A stretch of 64,000 bases of DNA from Actinomycetota bacterium (GCA_014360645.1 JACIXD010000005.1:1-64000); one strand, 5' to 3'; shown: positions 38,480 through 47,693, counted from the first letter of the stretch. The notes: generated by a model not told the origin, from the letters alone. A program made the numbers and translations.

Positions 38480-38906
38480 TCACGGGGCGGCGACGTGGTA
38501 GCGGAGCAGCGCGGATCGCCTTGCCTGGAGGGATGGCGGGCTCCCGGTCATCCCCGGCCCGGAAGGCACGGGTGGAGCCGACGCGATCCCGGACGACCGT
38601 TCCGGATACGGCCGCGCGACGCTCGGCCCTTGACGCCCACGCCATGGCACGGGAGGCAAGCCAACACGCCAGGGCGGACCGCCCGCCGGTCGGCGCCGTT
38701 CCGCCCTGGCGAAGGGCATGCGTCGATCCTTCCCGCTGCCGGCGGCGCATTCCGGGGGCGCTTCCCGACGACTCCGGGCCGGGGGGCGTCGTCGGCGGAG
38801 GGGACGGTTCGAGGCCAAGGCCGGCTGCGCATCTGCAAGGGCGGCGAGGAGAGGGAGGCCGAAGTGTATAATAATAGAACGGTAGGGCGGTACGGCGGGA
38901 GGAACG
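38480..38906. other. Divergent intergenic region between ffs and the KaiC-like operon
   Basis: There is no gene here. A TATAAT box on the plus strand at 38867-38872 lies about 35 bases before the ATG at 38907 and probably drives the six-gene signalling operon. No -35 consensus is seen at the expected position. Confidence 0.45.
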
Positions 38907-39719
38907 ATGGGTGAAAGCGAGTTCGGGGAAAGGGTGTCCACCGGCAACACCGAGCTGGACGCCATGATGGACGGAGGCCTGCTCCGTGGATCGGTGACCT
39001 TGGTGACCGGAGCCCCGGGGACTGGCAAGACCTGCCTGGGCCTGCAGTTCATCTATCGCGGCATCACGGAAATGGAGGAACCGGGCCTCATCGTGACCTT
39101 CGAGCATTTCCCCAAGAAACTGCTGCGCGACGCTTACTCCCTGGGCTTCGACCTCCCGGAGATGGAGCGGAGGGGGATGCTGCGCATCCTCTTCACCTCG
39201 CCAGAGATCTTCTTCGAGCAGGCACAGGCGTCCGGAGGCCTGCTGGACACCATGGTGGAGGAGCTGGGGGCACGGCGCGTGCTCATCGACTCCATCTCCC
39301 ACCTGGAACGGCTGACGCGTGACCCGGTGAGGCTGAGGGAGGTGGCCTTCACCTTCGTCAACGCCCTCCTCCGCCACGGGCTCACCGCGGTGGTGACGCA
39401 GGAGGACCCGGACATCACCGGGGACATGGCCGCCGCCCAGTACGGCATATCCTACCTGGTGGACGCGGTGATCGTGCTGCGCTACGTGGAGCTCGATTCC
39501 AGCATCGGCAGGGCCATCCTGGTGCTCAAGCAGCGCGCCAGCTCCCACGACAAGAGGATCAGGGAGTTCCGCATCTCCACCGGCGGTATCGCCATCGGCG
39601 ACCCCTTCACGGACCGAGAGGGAGTGCTGTCGGGGTTGCCGCGCAAGCGGGAGGTAGAGGCGTTCGTGGAGGTTTTCGGCAGGAAGGGCAAGTCATCTTC
39701 CAAGGGGGAGGTGGGATGA
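38907..39719 (+). CDS. KaiC/RAD55-like RecA-superfamily ATPase (single domain)
   Basis: The protein has 270 residues. It opens with STGNTELDAMMDGGLLRGSV, the KaiC/RadA lead-in. Walker A is GAPGTGKT, the Walker B strand is RRVLIDSISHL, and the catalytic carboxylate segment is VTFEHFPKK. The C-terminus has the family's SSHDKRIREFRISTGGI. Only one ATPase domain is present and there is no HTH, unlike circadian KaiC. Such single-domain KaiC-like proteins are frequent beside two-component genes. It is the first gene of the operon (GGAGGAACG before ATG), and its stop overlaps the start of the response regulator. Confidence 0.88.
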   Translation: MGESEFGERVSTGNTELDAMMDGGLLRGSVTLVTGAPGTGKTCLGLQFIYRGITEMEEPGLIVTFEHFPKKLLRDAYSLGFDLPEMERRGMLRILFTSPEIFFEQAQASGGLLDTMVEELGARRVLIDSISHLERLTRDPVRLREVAFTFVNALLRHGLTAVVTQEDPDITGDMAAAQYGISYLVDAVIVLRYVELDSSIGRAILVLKQRASSHDKRIREFRISTGGIAIGDPFTDREGVLSGLPRKREVEAFVEVFGRKGKSSSKGEVG

Positions 39720-40114
39720 TGGCGGACAAGATCCTGATCGTTGACGACGACCGGGAGATGGTGGAGCTCATCGAGCTCTTCCTGCGCAACGCCGGTTACG
39801 CCACCATCTCGGCCTTCTCGGGCGAGGAGGCCCTCGAGAAGACCTTCCACGAGAAACCCGACCTCATCCTGTTGGACATCATGATGCCGCGCATCGACGG
39901 CTGGGAGGTGCTGCGGCGCATCAAGAACGACCCCGAAGCCCGCGACATCCCCGTGGCCTTCATCACCGCCCGTACTCAGAACATCGACAAGATGATCGGG
40001 CTCTCGGTGATGAAGGCGGCCGGCTATATCACCAAGCCCTTCAGCAAGCAGGAGCTGCTCAGCGAGGTCAAGCGCATACTCGACGAGCGAGGCGGAGGAC
40101 CGCCGTCGCCCTAG
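39716..40114 (+). CDS. Single-domain response regulator
   Basis: The protein has 132 residues. The CheY-like receiver has the acidic pair VDDD near the N-terminus, phospho-acceptor Asp in LLLDIMMPRIDG, the Thr of AFITART and the Lys of ITKPF. There is no output domain. The start overlaps the preceding stop. Likely phosphoryl donor: the histidine kinase three genes downstream. Its partner may be the KaiC-like ATPase, given their coupling. Confidence 0.92.
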   Translation: MMADKILIVDDDREMVELIELFLRNAGYATISAFSGEEALEKTFHEKPDLILLDIMMPRIDGWEVLRRIKNDPEARDIPVAFITARTQNIDKMIGLSVMKAAGYITKPFSKQELLSEVKRILDERGGGPPSP

Positions 40115-40143
40115 GGGGCGGGTTTCTCGGAAGGGGGGCGTTG

Positions 40144-40446
40144 ATGTTGAAAGAATGGTGGAAGACGCTGTCGCTCTTCCTCTGGTTCTACAACACCTCT
40201 GCGACCGCCGTGCTCCTGGTGTATTTCGCCGGGATCTGCCGCATGGCGGAGGAGAAGTTCCAGGGAAGGACGTTTTACTTCCTGCTCCCCATCTTCTTCG
40301 TGCTCATGGGGGGCAGCACCCTCGTCTATTCCTTGTCGGACTCCATCGTGGCCATCAAGATATGGTATGCCTTCTGGCCCACGGCCGCGGGGCTGATCCT
40401 CTTCGTAGTGGTATACCGCGCCTACCGCCTGATGATGGGAAGATGA
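40144..40446 (+). CDS. Small three-helix membrane protein I of the signalling operon
   Basis: The protein has 100 residues from ATG 40144 (GGAAGGGGGG upstream). Three hydrophobic segments are about 12-32, 43-65 and 73-95. It is rich in Trp, Phe and Tyr and has no recognised family motif. Its stop overlaps the start of the next membrane protein by 4 bases (ATGA). Its position just before a histidine kinase suggests a membrane sensing or accessory module, by inference from context only. Confidence 0.75.
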   Translation: MLKEWWKTLSLFLWFYNTSATAVLLVYFAGICRMAEEKFQGRTFYFLLPIFFVLMGGSTLVYSLSDSIVAIKIWYAFWPTAAGLILFVVVYRAYRLMMGR

Positions 40447-40814
40447 GCTACCTCTCCTCCGCCCTGTACGTGGTCGGCCCCATCTCGGTGGCGGTCCTTC
40501 TGCTCCTGCTCGCCGCCATGGGGAAGCGCTTGGGGCAGGCCCTGGAGCTCCCCCCCTACTACCGTCTGTACTACGTCTCTTTTTTCTTTTTTGTCGCTCC
40601 GCTTCCCGCCGCCTGGATCCTGCTGCTCACCGGCGCCTGGGGGCTCCCCGACCCGGAGCCGCTCACGGGCCTGATCATCAAGATCGCCGTGGCCTCCATC
40701 CCCATGGGCCTGGCCATCACCTTCGCGCTCATCGCCAGCGCGAGGTACTGGGGGTGGATCTGGGGAGAGCTCGCCCGTTCCCGTCGCAGGAAGGAGAACG
40801 AGGGTGAGGGGTGA
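40443..40814 (+). CDS. Small three-helix membrane protein II of the signalling operon
   Basis: The protein has 123 residues starting MSYLSSALYVVGPISVAVLL. Three hydrophobic segments are about 6-25, 43-65 and 77-108, and the tail is basic (ARSRRRKENEGEG). It overlaps the preceding gene by 4 bases and the histidine kinase gene by 11 bases. No family is recognised. With the previous protein it gives six membrane helices, perhaps a heteromeric sensor for the kinase. Confidence 0.75.
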   Translation: MSYLSSALYVVGPISVAVLLLLLAAMGKRLGQALELPPYYRLYYVSFFFFVAPLPAAWILLLTGAWGLPDPEPLTGLIIKIAVASIPMGLAITFALIASARYWGWIWGELARSRRRKENEGEG

Positions 40815-42897
40815 CGCAAGGAGCAGAGCCGCGGCGGCGGCGATGGCGGCCGTCCTCCTGCTGGTGATCGCCTCCCTTGCCGCCGCCGTGGCGGGACGGC
40901 GGGCCGTTACCCTGGCCCTGCTCATCCCGGCCGCGCTGTGCGCCGCCGTCTCGACGGCGGCCGCTCGCCGGAGGGTCCGGCAGCCCTCTTCCGCGCCGCC
41001 CCGGCAGAGCGAGGGCTCCGTGCTGCTGGAGGCGATCCCCTCTCCCGCCCTGTTGGTGAGCTCCCGAGGGACCATCCTGGAGGCCAACCGGCGCGCGGCG
41101 GAGTTCATCCCTCTGCCGGGCGGAGCGTTGAGATCCCTCGCGGGCAGGGAACTGGACGAGGTCTTCATGCCTCCCTATTTCGGGGCCTGGACGCCGGCGC
41201 TCAAACGGGCCCTGGAATCCGAGGTCCCCCTGGAGATCCGGCAGGAGCAGTATTATCTGGAGGATTATTCTGGAATATGCCGGGTGTGGCTCTCCGCCCT
41301 GCCGGGCGACGGCGGCACGCACCGCGTGCTGGTTATCATCCAGGACATCACCCAGGAGGCCTGGGAGCGCGCCGCCTTGCTGGAAGCGTCCGAGCGCGAA
41401 GCGGGCGTCTTCGAGGGCGTGCCGGTGAAGATCGCCGTCCTGGACCGCAACTTCCGCCTCGTGCGTTGCAACCAGTCCATGATGCGCTGGATCCTCGACT
41501 CCTGCGGCTTGGACGAGAGCCGCCTCCCGGGCCTTCCCGCCCTGGACATCATGCCGCAGGAGTTCCGCCCCGACTGGAAGCACATCCTGAGGAGGGTGCT
41601 GGTCGAGGGACGCTCCTTCGAACAGCCCCGCGTGCACCAGGTAGTGGGGGGGGCGGAGTTCTTCCACCGCGTGCGCCTGCACCCCATTATGGACGAGTCC
41701 GGGAACGTACACGAGGCCCTGCTGCTCTTCGAGGACGTCACGGAGTACGTGCGGCTCGAGCGCCGCTTGGCGGAGACCACCGACTACCTCAACCTGCTCA
41801 TCGAGAGCTTGAACGACGGCTTCTACGCCATGGACGCGGAGGGAAAGTTCTCCTTCTGCAACCAGGCGTTCCTGGACATGCTAGGCCTGCGGAACAGCTC
41901 GGACCTCTTCGCGAAAGAGCCCGTGGACATCGTGATGCCCGAGGAGGCACCGAAGATCGAGCGCATGCTGGAGCGGCGTCGTCGGGGGGAGAAGGTCTTC
42001 TTCGAGACCCTGCTGCGGCGCAGCGACGGGAGCTCTCTGCCGGTGCAGATCAGCTCCGCTCCCCTCTTCCGCTCCGGCGAGTTCGCCGGCATCGTGGGCA
42101 TAGCCCATGACCTGAGCGAGCGGCGCCGCCTGCAGGCCATGGTGGAGGAGAGCCACAAGTACCTGGAGATCGCCTACGAGGAGCTCTCGGTGCTGGACAA
42201 GATGAAATCCGATTTCATCGCCATCGCCTCCCACGAGCTGCGCACGCCCCTCTCCATCATCAAGGGATACGCGGACGCCTTCCAGTTCGGCGAGCTGGGA
42301 GAGCTCACGCCCTTCCAGATGGACAAGATCAGGATCATCAACGCCCGCGCGGACCAGATGACCAAGATCATCAACGACCTCCTGGACATCACGCGCATGG
42401 AGGAGGGGCGGCTGGTGGGTGAGAGATGGCCCGCGCCGGTGGAGGGCCTGGTGCTCAACGCGGCCTCGGAATACGAGGGGCGGGCGCAGCAGGCGGGGCT
42501 CACGCTGCGCCACTCCGTGGCCGAAGGCCTGCCGGCGGTGAGCGTGGACGTATGGCGTATCCACCAGGTGCTGGAGAACCTCATCGGCAACGCCATCAAG
42601 TTCACCCCTCCCGGGGGGGAGATCGAGGTGTCGGCGCGCTTGGCGGAGGACCCGGACATGGTGGAGATGGAGGTGCGCGACACCGGTCCCGGGATACCGC
42701 TCGAGCAGCAGCGTAAGTTATTTACCATGTTTTACCAGATTGAGACGGACTCCACGCGTTCCGCGGGAGGCCTGGGCCTGGGCCTGGTCATCTCCAAGGG
42801 GATCGTGGAGGGTCACGGGGGGCGCATATGGGTGGAGAGCGAGCCGGGCAGGGGCTCGTCCTTCAAGTTCACCCTCCCCGTGCACAGGGAGGGCTGA
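40804..42897 (+). CDS. Membrane-anchored multi-PAS sensor histidine kinase
   Basis: The protein has 697 residues from a GTG start. Two N-terminal membrane helices (about 10-55) with almost no external loop are followed by three PAS-like domains (about 70-190, 195-320, 330-450). The HisKA domain has phospho-acceptor His477 (ASHELRTPLS), and the HATPase has N box ENLIGNAIKF, G1 DTGPGIP and G2 GLGLGLVISKGIVEGHGG. Since it lacks an extracytoplasmic domain, it should sense a cytoplasmic, redox or membrane signal, possibly through the two small membrane proteins encoded just before. Confidence 0.93.
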   Translation: MRGDARSRAAAAAMAAVLLLVIASLAAAVAGRRAVTLALLIPAALCAAVSTAAARRRVRQPSSAPPRQSEGSVLLEAIPSPALLVSSRGTILEANRRAAEFIPLPGGALRSLAGRELDEVFMPPYFGAWTPALKRALESEVPLEIRQEQYYLEDYSGICRVWLSALPGDGGTHRVLVIIQDITQEAWERAALLEASEREAGVFEGVPVKIAVLDRNFRLVRCNQSMMRWILDSCGLDESRLPGLPALDIMPQEFRPDWKHILRRVLVEGRSFEQPRVHQVVGGAEFFHRVRLHPIMDESGNVHEALLLFEDVTEYVRLERRLAETTDYLNLLIESLNDGFYAMDAEGKFSFCNQAFLDMLGLRNSSDLFAKEPVDIVMPEEAPKIERMLERRRRGEKVFFETLLRRSDGSSLPVQISSAPLFRSGEFAGIVGIAHDLSERRRLQAMVEESHKYLEIAYEELSVLDKMKSDFIAIASHELRTPLSIIKGYADAFQFGELGELTPFQMDKIRIINARADQMTKIINDLLDITRMEEGRLVGERWPAPVEGLVLNAASEYEGRAQQAGLTLRHSVAEGLPAVSVDVWRIHQVLENLIGNAIKFTPPGGEIEVSARLAEDPDMVEMEVRDTGPGIPLEQQRKLFTMFYQIETDSTRSAGGLGLGLVISKGIVEGHGGRIWVESEPGRGSSFKFTLPVHREG

Positions 42898-42900
42898 GGG

Positions 42901-43890
42901 GTGCGGGCTGTTTCGCCGGGAGACCGCGGACCCGCAGTGAGCGACGTGCAGAAGAGGCTCTTTGAGCTCGGCTTCGCCCCCCCGGGGATGGAGTCGGAGA
43001 TGCGCGAGGCCTATTACGGCGAGAGTACGGCGCGGGCGGTGCGCGAGTTCCAGGAGAAACGCGGCCTGCGCGCGGACGGGAAGGTGGACGAAAACACCTG
43101 GCACGTGCTGGTGGAGGCCTCCTACCGCCTTGGCGACCGCTTCCTGTATCTCCGCGTTCCTCCCTTCCGCGGGGATGACGTGCGCGATCTGCAGCGCTAC
43201 CTCAACCGCCTCGGCTTCAATGCCGGGCGCGAGGATGGCATCTTCGGCCGGGATACCGACCGGGCCCTGCGCGCCTTCCAGCACAACATGGACCTCCCCG
43301 TGGACGGCATCGCCGGCTCCTCCACTCTCTCCTGTCTCCGGCGGCTGCGCCATGCGCTGAAGGACACCAGCGTGGCCGAGGTCCACGAAGCCATTATCGA
43401 CCTCTCTTCCCGCGGCATGGAGGGACGCACGGTGGCGCTGGACGCCGGCGAGGGCGACCCTCGCGCCGAGGACGCCGTGCGCCTGGCGGCGGGCGAGCTG
43501 CGGGCGTTGGGCCTGGCGGTGGTGCTGACCGGCGGCGTCTCATCCGGAGTCCCCGAGGGCCAGCGGGCGCGCCGGGCCAACGACTGCGGCGCGGACATCG
43601 TGCTCGGGCTGCGGTCATCGGAGGGGGGCGGGGTGCGCGTGCTCTACTTCGGGAGCGGCGATTATTCCTCGCCGCGCGGCAGGCGGCTGGCTTCGCTGCT
43701 GCACGAGGAGCTGGAGCGGAAGGGGGTGGCGCCGCTCTTTCCTCCCGAAGCCCGCAGCTACCCCATGCTGCGGGAAACGCGCATGCCCTGCGTGATCGCC
43801 GAATACGGCGTGGAAGTGGATCCCGTCTCCGCCTTCCGTCCCGCCCTGGTAAGGGCGGTGGCCGCATACTTCGAACCCGACGGGGATTGA
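42901..43890 (+). CDS. Peptidoglycan-binding amidase-like protein with degenerate zinc site (CwlM-like)
   Basis: The protein has 329 residues, GTG start, no signal peptide. Two PG_binding_1 domains (about 8-75 and 90-150) are followed by an Amidase_3-like fold (about 176-325). Active enzymes have DPGHGG and SLHAN zinc-ligand motifs. Here these positions read DAGEGD (E184) and LGLRSSEG (R238), so both zinc histidines are lost, while the catalytic Glu in VIAEYG (E301) remains. Domain order, cytoplasmic location and origin-proximal position recall mycobacterial CwlM, a non-catalytic regulator of peptidoglycan synthesis. That equivalence is inference. It is the last gene of the operon, and its stop abuts that of asp23. 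Confidence 0.8.
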   Translation: MRAVSPGDRGPAVSDVQKRLFELGFAPPGMESEMREAYYGESTARAVREFQEKRGLRADGKVDENTWHVLVEASYRLGDRFLYLRVPPFRGDDVRDLQRYLNRLGFNAGREDGIFGRDTDRALRAFQHNMDLPVDGIAGSSTLSCLRRLRHALKDTSVAEVHEAIIDLSSRGMEGRTVALDAGEGDPRAEDAVRLAAGELRALGLAVVLTGGVSSGVPEGQRARRANDCGADIVLGLRSSEGGGVRVLYFGSGDYSSPRGRRLASLLHEELERKGVAPLFPPEARSYPMLRETRMPCVIAEYGVEVDPVSAFRPALVRAVAAYFEPDGD

Positions 43891-44238
43891 TCAGGCCGAA
43901 GGCTCGACGTCCTCGATCACCACCTCGACCTCCTCGACCGGGAGGTCGGTAAGCCCTTCCACGTATTCCTTGACCTTGTCCGCGACCTCGCGCGCGAGGG
44001 AAGGGATGTCGGTGCCGTATCGCACCTTCAGGTGCACGCCCAACCGGTAGGAGGAATCCTCGCGACTCACCTTTATCCCCCTATGCACGAACTCGCGCCT
44101 GACGCGGGAGGTTATGCTCTCCACCGCCCCGGGCTGGCATATCTCGGCGCCCTCTATCTCCTCCACCGCCTGCGCCGCCAGGGCTGCGATGGCCTCGCGA
44201 GATACCTCCACCCGCTCGCCCCTGGTCTCTTCCTTCAT
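43891..44238 (-). CDS. Asp23/Gls24 family envelope stress protein
   Basis: The protein has 115 residues. It shows the Asp23 pattern: VEVSREAIAALAAQAVEEIEG, the central VRREFVHRGIKVS, and LGVHLKVRYGTDIPSLAREV. Members associate with the inner face of the membrane and relate to envelope stress or alkaline shock. It is the last gene of the minus-strand chemotaxis unit, overlapping cheD by 4 bases, and converges with the amidase-like gene with no gap. Confidence 0.88.
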   Translation of the reverse strand: MKEETRGERVEVSREAIAALAAQAVEEIEGAEICQPGAVESITSRVRREFVHRGIKVSREDSSYRLGVHLKVRYGTDIPSLAREVADKVKEYVEGLTDLPVEEVEVVIEDVEPSA

Positions 44239-44771
44239 AGTTCCTTCCTGCCGTGCTTGATGGAGCTTATGGTCACCCTGCCGCTGGAGATGTCGAAGCG
44301 CATGGTCCTTCCGTAGTTCCCTCCCGTGTCCTCCGCCACCAGCCTGATGCGGTGATCTCGCAGGGCCGCCTTCGCGGCCTCCACGTTGCGTTCACCGATC
44401 TGCATCCCCAGGCAGGGTCCGGGGACGTTGCGCGGGTTGGTGGCCCCCGGAATGGTGAACATGCACGCCCCTCCGGCGATCTTGGCCTTGATGTCGGAGC
44501 GGCGCGAGCCAAGTTTTTCCATCTCCTCCACCATGGCCTTGATGGCCGTGTCCGCGAACTTGCCGGGGTTGCCCTTCTTGCTGATGGCGGTGGAGTCGGG
44601 GAGCATGATGTGGGCCATGCCTCCTATACGGCGCTTTTCGTCGTACAGGACCACGCCCACGCAGCTGCCCAACCCGTAGCTCGCCAGCGTATGCGGGTTG
44701 TGGGTGACGTAATACTCCGCCACCCCTATGTTCACCGTATCCTGCGGCTCCTGCAAGTCGCTCCTGCCCAT
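44235..44771 (-). CDS. cheD: Chemoreceptor glutamine deamidase CheD
   Basis: The protein has 178 residues from ATG 44771, preceded by GGAGG; an earlier in-frame ATG at 44849 lacks such a site. The catalytic Cys is in YGLGSCVGVVLYD and the His in GGMAHIMLPDS. AGGACMF and IGERNVEAAK are further family blocks. CheD deamidates glutamines of chemoreceptors and binds CheC. The cheC gene lies 95 bases upstream. Confidence 0.93.
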   Translation of the reverse strand: MGRSDLQEPQDTVNIGVAEYYVTHNPHTLASYGLGSCVGVVLYDEKRRIGGMAHIMLPDSTAISKKGNPGKFADTAIKAMVEEMEKLGSRRSDIKAKIAGGACMFTIPGATNPRNVPGPCLGMQIGERNVEAAKAALRDHRIRLVAEDTGGNYGRTMRFDISSGRVTISSIKHGRKEL

Positions 44772-44865
44772 GGCTCCCTCCTCGTCCCCGCCGGCATCCG
44801 CACCGGTCTCCCGGTGGGGGCGCGCCTGGCGGGGCCGGGCCGCCTTCATGGCCTCCCGCCTTCCC

Positions 44866-45477
44866 TCAACCGCTCACCCCCAGTCTCCCCAGTATGAGGT
44901 CGAGGGACCCGAGGTCCGGGAAGAGGATGAGGTGTCCCTTGATCACATGTTCCAGTATGTCGAACTCCGTCTCGATCACCAGCACGTAATCCTCGGACTG
45001 GCTTATCTCCACCAGGATGAAATCGATTATCGCCCCTGCCATGTCCATGGCGAAGCCCGGCACCGAGGGCCGCAGCAGGATGCCGGTCATCTGGGAAAGG
45101 GCGTTGAGGTAGGAGCCCGCGAGGATGCTCCCCGTCTCCTGCAGCGCGGACTGCTCCATGGTGGAGAGCTCTCCCGCCTCGCTGCCGCTCACCATGAGGT
45201 GGGCCAGCTGGTTGGCGCTGTGCTCCTCCAGCAGCAGCAACATGCTCCCGGAGGCCTCGCCGCTTATATGAAGGTAGATGCCCACCACCGGCGTCTCCGC
45301 CCCTCCGACCAGGTCCGAGACCCTGACCAGGGGCACCAGGGTAGCCCGCGGAACACTCAGCAGCACCTTCTTGTCCACCATGGTGGAAAGGGCGACGGCC
45401 GCGTTCCCGGAACCGATATTGCCCACCTCTCTCAGCGCGTCCAGCTGAAGTGGCGTCAGCCCTCTCCTTTCCGCCAT
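44866..45477 (-). CDS. cheC: CheY-P phosphatase CheC
   Basis: The protein has 203 residues with the two internal active-site repeats of CheC: LREVGNIGSGNAAVAL and LQETGSILAGSYLNAL, each with the Glu-x2-Asn pair used to dephosphorylate CheY-P. GAGGAGAG precedes the ATG. CheC-CheD pairing is the adaptation scheme of Bacillus and Thermotoga. Confidence 0.92.
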   Translation of the reverse strand: MAERRGLTPLQLDALREVGNIGSGNAAVALSTMVDKKVLLSVPRATLVPLVRVSDLVGGAETPVVGIYLHISGEASGSMLLLLEEHSANQLAHLMVSGSEAGELSTMEQSALQETGSILAGSYLNALSQMTGILLRPSVPGFAMDMAGAIIDFILVEISQSEDYVLVIETEFDILEHVIKGHLILFPDLGSLDLILGRLGVSG

Positions 45478-45514
45478 CTCTCCTCCTTTCGAGGAAACCT
45501 CTCGTCCACAACCT

Positions 45515-47665
45515 TCAGGATATCAGAGTCGGTATGTCAAGGATAAGCGCCACCTCGCCCGTGCCCAGGATGGTCGCCCCCCCGAATCCCCGGATGCCCT
45601 TGAGAAAGCGGTCCAGGCTGGTGATGACGATCTCCTGCTGGCCCAGGAGCTCGTCCACGGCGATGGCCACGCTGCGGGGCGCCGTCTCCACCACCACCAC
45701 CGGAAAGGTGCCCTGGCCGTCCCCCTCTTCGAGGCCCAGACAGCGCGCCAGCCTCACCAGGGGCAAGGTCTCGTCCCGCAGGAAGATGGCCTCCTGTCCC
45801 GATACGTACTTGATCTCGTAGGAGGAGATCACCGCCGTCTCCAGGACCACCCCCAACGGGATGGCGTATATCTCCCGGTTCACCTTCACCAGTAGGGCCT
45901 GGATGATGGCCAGGGTCAGGGGCAGCTTGAGAGCGAAGGTGGTGCCTTCGCCCTTCACGCTCTGCATGACCAGTATGCCTCCCAGCGACTCCACCTTGCT
46001 TTTGACCACATCCAGGCCTACTCCCCGGCCGGAAACCCCGCTCACCTCCTCCGCGGTGGTGAAGCCCGGCATGGCCAGAAAGCGCAGGGCGTCTTCCGCG
46101 CTGAGCGACCTCGCCTCTTCGGCGGTCAGCAGGCCCCGCTCCTGGGCTATGGCGTAGATCCTCTCGGCGTCCACCCCCTGCCCGTCGTCCTGGACCTCGA
46201 TGGAGACGTAGTTGCGGTCGCGCCGCGCCGCCAACTTGATGCTCCCCCGCCTCGGCTTGCCCCGCGCTTCTCTCTCCTCCGGGCTATCTATGCCGTGGTC
46301 CACGGCGTTGCGCAGGAGGTGCATGAGGGGGTCGCTTATCTCGTCCAGGATGGTGCGGTCCAGCTCGATGTCCCTGCCCTCGATGACGAAATCCACCTCC
46401 TTGCCCCTGCTCTTGGCCAGGTCGCGCACCATGCGCGGGAAGCGGTTGAAGATGTGTTCCACGGGGACCATGCGCGTCTTCATCACCTCGTCCTGCAGGT
46501 CCGCGGTAAGGCGCGCGGTGTGCGCCAAGGCCTCCTTCAGCTCCGGGATATTATAGGAAGAGGAGATCTCCTGCAGCCGGGTGCGGTTGATGACCAGCTC
46601 CCCGATGAGGTTCATGAGGTTGTCCAAGCGTGAGATGTTCACCCTCACGCTCTGGGTGCGTACCGGAGCCATGGTGGAGGGCTCCGCTTCTCGCCGCGGG
46701 ATCTCAGGGGCCTGCGCCTCCCGGGGTTCCTCCCTTTCTCCCGTCACGGGTTTCTCAATCAGCGGTTTCCCGCCCTCGAGGGGCAGCGTCTCTACCTCCT
46801 GCACCTCCGCGATAGTCATCAAGGCCCTGCGCACCTCTCCCGCGTCCTCGGCGCTGGAAAGCACCACCTCGAAGGAATGGTCGAACTTCTCGTCCTCCAG
46901 GTCCTCCACGGAAGGTGTGGAGTCCACCACCCTCCCGAGCTGCGACAGCTTCTTGAAGATCATGAACACCCGCACCGACTTCAATACGCAGTCCCTGTCC
47001 AGGGTCACCCTCAGCCGGAGGAGGCGTTCCTCCCCCGCCTCCTCGCGTGGCGCGGGAGCCTCCTCTCCGGCCAAGGTCTCTTTGCGCGTAGCACGCGCGG
47101 CCTCTTCTTCCCCGGCTTTCATCCCCTCCAGCGGCTCCTCGCCCGCCTCGCTCACGGCGGCCGGGGCCTCTTCGGCGCCCACGCCCGCCGCCTTCTCCTC
47201 GGGAGAGGGCTTCGCCGCGCTTCCCCTCTTCGCCCTGCTCTTTCTCGCCTTGCGGGGCGCCTCCACTCCCGTCACCCCTCCACGCCCGCCCGCGTACACC
47301 CCGCGCAGCGCTTCTATGAGGGAAGTGGTGTCGAGCGCCTCGGGGCTCTCTTCGGCGATGGAAGCCACTATGGAGGCCAGCATGTCGAAGCAGCCGAAGA
47401 GGAGGTCCACGATGTCCGTGGTGACCTCGATGTCTCCGCTGCGCAGTCCGTCCAGCACGTTTTCCATCTCATGGGAGAGCTCGGTCAGCTGGTCGAACCC
47501 CATGGTGGCGGACATGCCCTTCAGGGTATGAGCGGAGCGGAAGATCTCCGTGAGCACATCCGGGTTGCCGGGGTCCCTCTCCAGGTCCACCATGGCCTGG
47601 TTCAGGGCCTCCAGGTGCTCCTGTGCTTCGCTGATGAACAGTTCCTTGTATTGAGAGATGTCCAT
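45515..47665 (-). CDS. cheA: Chemotaxis histidine kinase CheA
   Basis: The protein has 716 residues. P1 (Hpt) domain with phospho-His46 in FRSAHTLKGMS; a long Ala/Glu-rich linker (about 135-215); a P2-like segment (about 220-300); P3 dimerisation (VNISRLDNLMNLIGELVINR); P4 ATPase (HLLRNAVDHGID, VQDDGQGVD, VSGRGVGLDVVKS); and C-terminal P5 CheW-like domain. It is the central kinase that phosphorylates CheY and CheB. Confidence 0.96.
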   Translation of the reverse strand: MDISQYKELFISEAQEHLEALNQAMVDLERDPGNPDVLTEIFRSAHTLKGMSATMGFDQLTELSHEMENVLDGLRSGDIEVTTDIVDLLFGCFDMLASIVASIAEESPEALDTTSLIEALRGVYAGGRGGVTGVEAPRKARKSRAKRGSAAKPSPEEKAAGVGAEEAPAAVSEAGEEPLEGMKAGEEEAARATRKETLAGEEAPAPREEAGEERLLRLRVTLDRDCVLKSVRVFMIFKKLSQLGRVVDSTPSVEDLEDEKFDHSFEVVLSSAEDAGEVRRALMTIAEVQEVETLPLEGGKPLIEKPVTGEREEPREAQAPEIPRREAEPSTMAPVRTQSVRVNISRLDNLMNLIGELVINRTRLQEISSSYNIPELKEALAHTARLTADLQDEVMKTRMVPVEHIFNRFPRMVRDLAKSRGKEVDFVIEGRDIELDRTILDEISDPLMHLLRNAVDHGIDSPEEREARGKPRRGSIKLAARRDRNYVSIEVQDDGQGVDAERIYAIAQERGLLTAEEARSLSAEDALRFLAMPGFTTAEEVSGVSGRGVGLDVVKSKVESLGGILVMQSVKGEGTTFALKLPLTLAIIQALLVKVNREIYAIPLGVVLETAVISSYEIKYVSGQEAIFLRDETLPLVRLARCLGLEEGDGQGTFPVVVVETAPRSVAIAVDELLGQQEIVITSLDRFLKGIRGFGGATILGTGEVALILDIPTLIS

Positions 47666-47693
47666 ATCCCGACCGCGGTGTACTCGAGGCGCC

